NCBI GenBank assembly: GCA_030068145.1
Contig: JAPJBO010000185.1
Coordinates: forward strand, 186,001 to 250,000
DNA from: Diplonema papillatum
Lineage: Eukaryota; Euglenozoa; Diplonemea; Diplonemida; Diplonemidae
Direction: 5' to 3'
Length of the DNA: 64,000 bases
A model generated the notes under the pieces. The model was not told the origin of the DNA, made no database searches, and saw only the letters and a list, made by a program, of their open reading frames with translations. The translations under genes were made by a program, and so were the position numbers. Position 1 is the stretch's first letter. The number at the start of each line of letters is the position of its first letter. Of the stretch, positions 41,679 to 51,500 are shown piece by piece.

Positions 41679-42446
41679 TTGAGTTTCCGACACATTGCTT
41701 CTGAGAGCTGTGGTCTCCTCTACGGAGAGCAAGTGGCACGGGATCCTTCGGAGGACGGATCGAGCGCGGCCCGCCTCTCCGTCCGGCAATCAGCTCAAGA
41801 TTTTTGTTCTCATCTTGCGGTGTTAGCTGCCTGGTATTTCGGCCCCGCGAAACAGCTGAGTGCCATCGTAACGAAAAAGCGTTGCAGCCTAGGTCATTTG
41901 GAGATCACGTGGACGGAGCTACGCGCGCTGCTAAAGAAGAAAGGCGTCAAAGGGGGTTGAGGAATCGACGGCTGGAGGATGGCTGAGCTGAAGTCACTCC
42001 CCGACTCGTACCTTGAGTCCCTGGCCACACTGCTCAACATGGTCGAGAGAACGAGGATCTGGCCGCAGGCGATGCGAACAGCCCTCGTGAGTATGATTCC
42101 GAAGGGTGACGACGGGAAACCGCTGAACATAGTCGAGAGAACGGGGATCTGGCCGCAGGCGATGCGAACAGCCCTCGTGAGTATGATTCCGAAGGGTGAC
42201 GACGGGAAACCGCCGAACATGGTCGAGAGAACGAGGATCTGGCCACAGGCGATGCGAACAGCCCTCGTGAGTATGATTCCGAAGGGCGACGACGGGAAAC
42301 CACTCAACATGGTCAAGAGAACGAGGATTTGGCCGCAGGCGATGCCAACAGCCCTCGTGAGTATGAATCCGAAGGGCGACGACGGGAAACCGCTCAACAA
42401 GGAGCATCACCGACCTGCTATTGGCTCGCTGTTCCGCGCGCTATGA
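41679..42446 (+). pseudogene. Non-LTR (LINE-type) reverse transcriptase fragment with 90-bp internal repeats
   Basis: One reading frame, broken by TGA at 41958, contains ITWTELRALLKKKGVKGG, then GIDGWRMAELKSLPDSYLES, the hallmark spacing before RT motif 0-1 in LINE-like RTs. It continues with IWPQAMRTALVSMIPKGDDG (RT motif 1 type) and ends HHRPAIGSLFRAL before a TGA. The 30-residue block from NMVERTRIWPQ to DDGKPL is repeated four times (42036-42125, 42126-42215, 42216-42305, 42306-42395) with few changes. Catalytic motifs A-C are absent, so this is only the amino-terminal part of an RT. The repeats are in frame but break the fold. Confidence 0.7.
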
Positions 42447-42529
42447 GTCGCGCGCAGCCCCCTTAAGAAGTAGTGCGCGTCTCGGGTAAGCAGCAAGCCG
42501 CCGATGCCAACAGACACGCCCACCTATTT

Positions 42530-42666
42530 AAGGGTCGAGATCTCGTTCGTTTTTGGAATCAACCTGACAAATCACTCCACCAACCAGGAGCGGCCATGCA
42601 CCACCACACAATTCATCGAGAAAGAGCTCTCAATCTGTCAATCCTTGAGATCGTCCTGACCTAGCA
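42530..42666 (+). repeat. Repeat L, inverted partner of 52832-52972
   Basis: About 137 bp ending CAATCCTTGAGATCGTCCTG. The reverse complement at 52832-52972 is nearly identical, so the pair brackets the nucleoporin exons. Confidence 0.8.
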
Positions 42667-42945
42667 AAACTCCCCGTGTTGAGTCAAATTAAGCCGCATA
42701 CTCCGCGCCTCGGTAGCCTGTTCTTCTTGACTGCACCCCACGAGTTCCAATCACTCACAATTTGAGACGAGTTTCCTTTACGCCACGAACATAAACACAC
42801 ACACCACCAAAGTGCACCACACATTCTTCAACCCTCCCGCCCCCCCCCCCTCCCCCGCAAACCTTCCTTAGAATAAAGCAGCACTCCGTTTTAGAAACTA
42901 CCCTTTGTCTTTGTGTACACACGCACTCCCCCCCCCACTAGAACT

Positions 42946-43069
42946 GCTAAATTGTAAATCCCCCCCCCCCCCCTCTCTTTTTACCGGGGTTTTTTCTCCT
43001 CCTCCTACCCCTTTTTTTTCTGCTCGCCCCCCCCCCCCCCCCTATCCGTCTAGATTCCTCGACGGCGAA
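42946..43069 (+). promoter_or_regulatory. Extreme polypyrimidine tract and acceptor before the nucleoporin start
   Basis: Nearly 100 nt of C/T runs ends at CTATCCGTCTAG (43053), followed by 16 nt to ATG 43070. This is what a spliced-leader (or leader-intron) acceptor would look like. Confidence 0.5.
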
Positions 43070-44123
43070 ATGGACGGCTTTTTCTTCGCCGCCGACGGCC
43101 TGTGGCCGCTGCTGACCGCGGTGGCGGTCGGGTACGCGTACTGGAAGTACGTATGGCCGACCGTCGTCGAGGAGTTTTGCCTGTGCTCGGAGCCCTACGC
43201 GCGGGAGCTTGAGGTTGCGCGGACGAGGGTGTCCGGTGCGGTCGAGAAGGCCGCGGGGGCCGTGGGGCGGGCGGCGCGGGCGTGCGCGGCTTGGGTCGGC
43301 TGGGGGCCGGAGAAGCGGCGGACCGCCGCGTACCGGATCTCGTCGCTGAAGGAGGAGGAAGGCTTCGGCCGGCTCTCGCGGGATCACCCCGGGAACCCGC
43401 GGCAGCGCAGGAGCAGCGCGGGCAGCGCCGCTTCGTCGTCGAAAGCGGCGGCCGACGCCGCGCAAGGCTTCAGCATCGGGGCCCAGCCGAGCGTCCCTTC
43501 GCTCGTGGACCCTCTGGGAGGCAAAAAACGGAAACCCCTCCCCACGTGGACGTACCCCGAGATCTTCGGGCTCTCCCCCGGACCGTTGGCGGCCCGCCTA
43601 GTCCGGTTGATGACCCCCGGGAAGATGCGAGTGAACGCGCCGGCCCCGACGGAGGCCCCGGCGTCGCCGTTGTTCGCGGCGCCGCCGCCGGCGCTGCCGT
43701 CGCTGCCGCCGGCGGCCAGCTCGTCGTCGCGGGATTCGGCCACGTCGAAGGACGCCGCACACGACGGCAAGCCGCACTCTCCCCCCCTGAGCATCGCAAC
43801 CAACTCGCAACCGCAGCAGCAGCAGCAACCGCAGCAGCAGCAGGACCCCGCTGCGGGCGCGGGCACGGCGGCGGCCGAGCTGTCGTCGCTCGGGCGCACC
43901 GAAACCCGGAAGCCCAACGCCGGCAAGCAAAGCGAGGGGAGCGGCCCCAAACCTGCGGCGGCGGCGGCGGCCTCGTCTGGCAAGGCGGTGCGCTCGCGGC
44001 TAGTGTCGAGGAGCAAGTTCGCGATGTGCGACGCGCAAGAGGTCGACGCCGGCCTGCTGGGCCCTGAGGCCATCGCTGCGGTTTCCGTCGCGGCCAGGGG
44101 CGCCGACGGCGAGCCCTCCGCAG
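43070..44123 (+). CDS. Exon 1 of the FG-nucleoporin (membrane anchor)
   Basis: 351 codons plus one base. Start MDGFFFAADGLWPLLT just after the acceptor-like tract. Contains the only membrane segment, a Lys/Arg cluster, the block TWTYPEIFGLSPGPLAARLV, and a low-complexity Gln/Ala part. Donor GTATTC, phase 1. Confidence 0.8.
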
Positions 44124-45453
44124 GTATTCAAAGCAGTTTCTCCGTTTTCCCGCCTCCCGGGGACAGTATTTGTACCGTAATGTTGGTGTGGTCGGAAAAG
44201 CTATGGTGAACTACGGGGAACTGGCCTTGGGGTGTCCCTTTTTTTACATAAGCGCCAGCTTGAAAGGAAATGCTCGACAAAGAACAGAAGGGATCCCAAG
44301 TGCTGTAACTACCGAACCACGCGTTGAACGGACGTGAGGTCATGCGAGTCTACCCCTACACGACAAATCACACAAACACAACAGGTCAAAGTCCTGAGTG
44401 AGAAAACAACACACGGTGGTGTAAGCGAAGAACAAATTAGATTGTGTTTGTATTGTATTTGCCCCTTACCTCTATATTTCCTCCCTTCCATTCGGAGTCG
44501 AAGCAGCTACGTCGAGTATTTTTTACCAAACATGAGATGTTGGAGGAAATGAGAAGCTCGTCGCCGCAAACCGTGGCGTTCAACGAAAACAACTCTCTCT
44601 TCCCATCATCATCGTCATTAGTTTTGTATCAGCCGCGGTTGGGCGAGTGACGAGCTCTTATTTTTGTTGGATGCATGCAATTGGTCGAGAACAAAAACCG
44701 ACCGATGGCAGCGTCCGATCCTCACTCCCGTTAGATGAACGAAACAGGTTTGAAGGAAGTGGACGGTGTATGGTATGCACCATCCACTAGCACTTCGTAG
44801 TATCCTCGACGGGGCAGGATGGTACCGTGAAAACATTTTTTGGTACTTACAACATGTAGCCCTCGCCGGTTCACAAACTAAACAGGTTATACACACTACG
44901 GGATTTCGAACCAATATTCTCGCGCTCGCGCTAGTATGCTAGAACGAGATATCTCACGTTACGCGCAAGGAGTCCCCGGCTCCCTTCCAGCTATAGTTAT
45001 AAAACTCTTGTGTTTAACCCATAAAAAAGAAAGCAATCTGACAGCGGGCGCAGCTGGCAGCCAGAAGCACGCAATTTCGTTCGGGGTGCCCGCTCCTGCC
45101 GTGCCTTCTTCTGCTGCTCCCGCGAGCCAACCGGCGCCCGCCGGTCCGGCTTCACTGCTACAGCAGCAGCAGCAGCAGATGCAAATGCAGCAGCAGCAGC
45201 AGCTGGCCCAGTGGCAGCAGCAGCAGCAACAGCAGCAACAGCAGCAGCAGCAGTACCAGCAGCACATCCAAGAGCAGCAGTACCACCAGCACCTCCAGCA
45301 GCAGCAGCAGCAGGAGCAGCAGCAGCAGCAGATGCTGCAGCAGCAGATGTTGCAGCAGCAGGAGCAACAGCGGCAGGAGCAACAGCAGCAGATGCTGCAG
45401 CAGCAGCAACAGCAGCAACAGCAGGAGCAGCGGCAGCAGCAGCAGATGCTGCA

Positions 45454-45536
<83 letters not shown>

Positions 45537-48500
45537 TGCTGCAGCAACAGCAACAGCAGCAGCACCAGCAGCCACCGTTCCCAAGCTTCCAGGGGCCGCC
45601 GACACAGCAGCAGCAGCAGCAGATGCTGCAGCAACAGCAGCAGCACCAGCAGCCAACGTTCCCGAGCTTCCAGGGGCTCCCGACGCAGCAGCAGCAGCAG
45701 CAGCAGCAACCGCAGCAGTTCACGTTCGGCGTTCCGACCGTTGCCGCAGCGGCGGCACCGCCGCCCCCGCTAGCGAGCAACGACCCGCGCAGCATGGCGC
45801 CGCCCCCCGGCGCCCCCGCCGGCGGCGGCGCCCAGTTCACCTTCGGCGTGTTCAACGACGCCGCCGCCGCAGCGGCGGCGGCAGCCCCCGCCGCCGCCGC
45901 CGACCCCGCCGCGGCCCCCAGCTTCAGCAACTCCTTCCGCCGTGTCGGCACCGCAGCGGCCGCAGCGCCGGCTTGGCCGGCGGCGGCGCAAGAGGCGAAG
46001 CCTGCCACCTTCGGCGCCTTCGGCGCGCCGGCGGCTGCGACGTTCTCGCAGCCCAAGCAAAGCGACCCTCCGGCCTTCGGCTCGTTCTTCGCCCCGGCGG
46101 CGGACAAGCCGGCGGCGGCGCCGTTCGCATCGTGCGAGCGCCAGCTCGCCCCCGCCAGCACCGCTAGCACGGCGGCCGACCCGTTTGCCCCGAAAACGTT
46201 CGCGTCGTTCTCAACGGCGGGAGCGCCGAAGCGCAACCCGTTCGCTGCTCTCTCCGACAACGCGGCCGCGGCGTCGAATTCGAAGCCGAGCTGCTCGTTC
46301 TTCTCTTCGAAAACCGACCCGCCGGTGAAGCAGCACAGCTTCGGAGTCCCGTCGGCGAGCATCACCGACGCGCGGAACCCGTTCTACGGGCAGTACAAGG
46401 CTCTCATCCGGTCCGAGAACTTCGCCCTCATCCGGCAGGCCACGGAGGCCGACAAATTGGTATGGGCATCTTCTTTTGTTGTATAAGCACCTGCTTTGTA
46501 CGAAATGCTTGAGGAGACTGCCAGTTGCGATAGATCAAAGGAGGTAATTGTGCTGTAGCCCACACGAAACACAGGTAAATCTGGGTTTAGTAGCGGGCGT
46601 AAGCGTTCAACAAAAAAGACCCACTTTCTAGTTGTATTGTTTTCTCCCCCTCTAGCCTCCTTCGAAACGAGCACAAGGCAGTCCCCCGAGTATTTTTCGA
46701 GACATTGCAATGTGTTCCAAAAATGTAAGCCTGAGCAATGAGCGAACCAACACCGAGATCCCTAACTCAAGACATACCAGGTGAAAAAGAAGAAGAACAC
46801 CTGAAGAGAGGGCCCAAACCCGCAAACACTGGGTTGGGCTGGGCTGGCCTGGTAGTGCTTGCCTCTTGACTACCAATTCTAATTAATTTTGGATCCACCA
46901 CAGGACCCCGAGGGCGAAAAGGACTTTTCTGCATAGGAGGAAAAGCTATATAAATCCCTGCTCGGCCTGCTCAAAAAAAAAAACATACATTGTACACAAA
47001 AAAGGACCGTACCAGGGAACGCCTGCTACACGGGAGCCGAGCTTCGGCGGGACTGCAGAGCCACGGGCCGACGGGTCAAGTGGCTACCGTTTTCCCAAAC
47101 TAAAGCGTCAAGGCTTGGCGCACACCTTGGGGCTTGGCGCTCGCGCTGAACACAAGCTCGTCGAGACGGTCAGCCTCAGGGCAGCGAGCGGACGGGGTTG
47201 TAGCGCTGTGCGCTCAAGCTTTGCAAGCTGTGGTTGACCGCCACCTTCCTGGACCAGGAGCGGCCTTCTTCGTCTTCTTTACTTTTCTCTCGCACAGGCG
47301 GACTCACCTGCTTTGATAAGTTTCATGGCGTACGCCAGCAAGTACTATTTTTGTATAAGCACCCGCTTTGTAGGAAATGCTTGAGGAGACTGCCAGTTGC
47401 GATAGATCAAAGGAGGCAAATGTGCTGTAGCCCACACGAAACACAGGTAAATCTGGGTTTTGTGGCGGGCGTAAGCGATCAACGAAAAAGACCCACTTTG
47501 TAGTTGTATTGTTTTCTCCCCCCTTTTCTCCCCCTCTAGCCTCCTTCGAAATGAGCACAAGGCAGTTCCTCGAGTATTTCAGGACACAGGCGTGAGTACG
47601 CAAACTACGCAAAAGTGAATTCCAAAGTTTGAAGCAGATAACAATGAGTCCACTGAGTGTCACCCACACGAGATCGTCGGAACCGCAAAACAACGCTGTT
47701 CGGTGTGCAGCCAAAGAGTGCATGGTCGGAACCAGGGCATCGTTCACACTCTATAACATCCTGGAATCCCAAGTGAACTTTGTAATACCTCAAGTAATAA
47801 CTCAAATGACCCCTTCAGCGACCTGCGTACTGTCCGCGCACCAGTCTCCGCCGGCTCATCAGCCTCGACGAATCTGCAGCTAAATACCCTGCAACGATGC
47901 ATTGTTCACTCCTCAAAAACCCCTGGAATCCCAAGTGAACTTTGTAATACCTCAATTAATAACTCAATTGACCCCTTCAGCGACCTGCGTACTGTCCGCG
48001 CACCAGTCTCCGCCGGCTCATCAGCCTCGACGAATCTGCAAGCTAAATACCCTGCAACGATGCATTGTTCACTCCTCGAAAACCCCTGGAATCCCAAGTG
48101 AACTTTGTAATACCTCAAGTAACAACTCAAACGACCCCTTCAGCGACCTGCGTACTGTCCGCGCACCAGTCTCCGCCGGCTCATCAGCCTCGACGAATCT
48201 GCAGCTAAATACCCTGCAACGATGCATTGTTCACTCCTCAAAAACACCTGGAATCCCAAGTGAACTTTGTAATACCTCAAGTAATAACTCATTTGACCCC
48301 TTCAGCGACCTGCGTACTGTCCGCGCACCAGTCATCAGCCTCGACGAATCTGCAAGCTAAATACCCCGCAACGATGCATTGTTCACCACAATTCAAAAAA
48401 AAGTCCTGGAATCTCAAGCGAACTTTACCTCTAAAAACAGGCCCGGAAGGTCGACAGCGGCGCAGCCCCGGCGGCGGGGTTCACGTTCGGGAGCATCAGC

Positions 48501-51500
48501 GCGCAGAGCGCCAGCGCCGGAGCCACCGGGGGCTTCCCGAAGACCTCGTCGGCGCTGGCGAGCGCCCGCGAGGCGAAGGCGCGGCACCAGCTGCAGCTGC
48601 AGCAGGCGAAGCTGCAGAACCAGCAGGCCGCCGCCGCCGTCCCGTTCGCCTTCGGGTCGATCGCCGCCCAGCAGCAGCAGCAGCAGCAGGACCCCATAAA
48701 ATCGAGCTTCGGGCTCTCGAACGACCCATTCAGCGACCTGCGTACTGTCCGAGCACCAGTCTCCGCCGGCTCATCAGCATCGACCAGCCAGCCGGGGGAC
48801 AAGCCTCCCCAGCCGTTCACGTTTGCGAGCATAAAGAACAAGCCGGCGTCTGCTTCCGTGCAGGTTGGCGCCCGGCAGCCTGCGGACGTGGGCGGCAGCT
48901 TGCGGACGAGGGGGCTGGACTACGACTCCGCCGACGTCAGCAGCAAGCTCGACCTGTCGATGTCTCCTATGGACGACCGCACCAGCGACGCGTGCATGAA
49001 CTCGCCGGCCGCCGGCGGGCGCGCGCATAACCCGGCCCTCGCGAAGCTGTGGAGCTCCCTTGACAAGCCGGACGCCCGCCTCAACCTCGAGCTCGAACTC
49101 GAGAGAAGGTTTGCCCTCTCTTCATCAATCCGGGGGGGATTACCAAAAGGAGGAGAGCCCGCGAAACAAGCCTGCCCCGTCGGTCTCGTCCGTCAGTCAG
49201 AACGCCCCCGGCGGCGCCACCATCGGTGCAACAATCATCTTTGACTGGGCCGCGGCTCGCTCCGCGCCCACGACGTAACGACTTACGCCCGCCGTAGTAG
49301 TACGGGACAGTAGTGGGGCGACCGGATACTCCCCGGAGAGATGGTCCCTGCACTCTAACTCGTCTCTCTCTCTCTCTCTCCCTCTCTCAATCCATCATCA
49401 TCACTACGGCAGTGATAGACTGATAGGCTGATAGACTGATAGACTGATAGACTGATAGACTGACAGACTGACAGACTGATAGACTGTCAGATTGATCGAC
49501 TGAGACTGACAGACTGACAGACTGATAGATGATAGACTGATCGACTGAAAGCATAGACTGAAAAAAGCAATCTCACCTCTTATCATTCATCCGATACAGG
49601 ACCTGTTGAGCACACAAACCGCCCAAAAGTAATCGACCCCTCCAAAAACGACAGGTTCAACGAGCAGGTGGGATCGCCGATCACGCCGGCCGTGCGCAAC
49701 GCCCACGCCAGCGGCAGCAAGGACATCATGTCCTCGCCGTCCGACGGCAGCCCGACCGACCTCTCGCCGGACACGATCGCCATGTACCGGTTCCTCGGCG
49801 AAAAGCCGCCGGCGAAGAAGAGGCACGACGGGGCAGCGGCGGCGGCAAGCCGGCCGTTCCAGGCCTCGTCTCTCCGGGCCGAGGCTCCTCCCCGCAGGGC
49901 TGTCAAGATCGAGGTGGAAACCGACGACTTCCGCGTTGCCGCGCCGAAGCCGGTTGGGTCCTTGGCCGCCAGCTTCCAGAAGGGCAGAGGCGCCGCGGTC
50001 GCGAGCCGCATGGCCGCCCGCGCGGCGGAGCTGCAGGCCAAGAAGGAGGGGCGCAAGTCGATAGACAGCAGCAACAAGACGCCGCCGTCGGCAGCGGCGA
50101 GGGCCGCGCAGGCTCCCATCGTCCGGCAACGGACGGGGCTCACTACCCGGGTCGTCAGGCCGGCGGTGAAGCCGGCGCCCGCGTCGGTGACCGTGTTCGA
50201 GGATGACGTATGGCTTTCTCTTTTTTTGCCGCGTAAGATCGCCGATCGCATCGAGATCGCAGATTGATTGAGAACATTGGCCAAATACGGACCGAGGGTG
50301 GGGGCTAATTTTGGGAAAACGGACTCTCAGGGCAAACCTTGGGTCAATACTCAAAAGGGGGTTCGTGGGCCAAAAATGGGAACCGAGGTGCATTTGAAAG
50401 ATTTCGCAGCAGATCTTTCAAATGCGCACCTCGACACTGAATGGGTACACATGGAAGTGACCCAGGACGGGCCCCCGTGCCTCTTGCTATACTCGCGAAT
50501 TAACTTGAATTAACTACGCCATATGGCGTGGTTCGTTCGTATGTGGTCAATATATTGAGCCGGTTTACCCCCTGCTGGTAGGTTGCATAGCCTGCGTTAA
50601 TGAAGGCTGGAATGCAGAGTATCTGTAGCGGTGGCCTGGACTAGCCTGTGTTAGCTGAGGTTAAAATGCAGAATATCTGTAGCGGTGGCCTGGATTAGCC
50701 TGTGTTAGTTGAGGTTAATATGCAGAATATCTGTAGCGGTGGCTGCATTAGCCTGTGTTAGTTGAGGTTAAAACGCAGAATATCTGTAGCGGTGGCCTGG
50801 ATTAGCCTGTGGTAGCTGAGGTTAAAATGCAGAATATCTGTAGCGGTGGCCTGGATTAGCCTGTGGTAGCTGAGGTTAAAATGCAGAATATCTGTAGCGG
50901 TGGCCTGCATTAGCCTGTGTGAGTTTGGGTTAGAATGCAAATAATCTGTGGCGATAATCTGCATTGCCGACGGCGCGGCTATCTCTCCGCACGTGATGTG
51001 TCATGCTTTCGCCTCTTAAGCTCGTCTTTTGATCGTCGCGCTCAGGCGCGCGTTTGGTGCTGCGCTTCCCCTTCGATTGCTCGTCCTGGTTGCGCGTCGC
51101 TGGTTGCTTCCTAACGGCGGCGCTTGGGCGGTGACCGTGTCGTCTTCCGTGGTGTTGCCGAGGTTGATCGTCGCTTTTTCTTCGTCTTCGCTCTCGAGAT
51201 TGGGGTTCGCTCCTCGTCCTCAGCTGCTTTCGGAAGCACCAGTACCACCAGCACCACCAGTACCACGTTGCCGCGCTTCGTTTGCTTCGGCGGAGGCGCT
51301 ACTGCCGCGGGGCTTATCAGCTCCGCCTTCCGCTTCTCCGTCGTCCCGACCCCTCTCGCTACCGCCGCTCGATGGTGCCCTTTCCGACAACGCTGCCCGG
51401 AGCCTCCGGCTCCGCAAGTCCGCGTGCCTCCTGTGATAGACTGCTGATACACTGCGATATTTTAGAATTAGTTGAGGTTAGAATGCAGAATATCTGTAGC

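Noticed and set aside
44959-46365. 468-codon minus-strand Cys-rich frame
   Set aside because: It is the complement of the CAG/polyGln tract of nucleoporin exon 2.
49583-50393. Two long minus-strand frames
   Set aside because: They lie opposite nucleoporin exon 4, whose plus-strand frame joins its neighbours in phase; GC-rich codon shadow.
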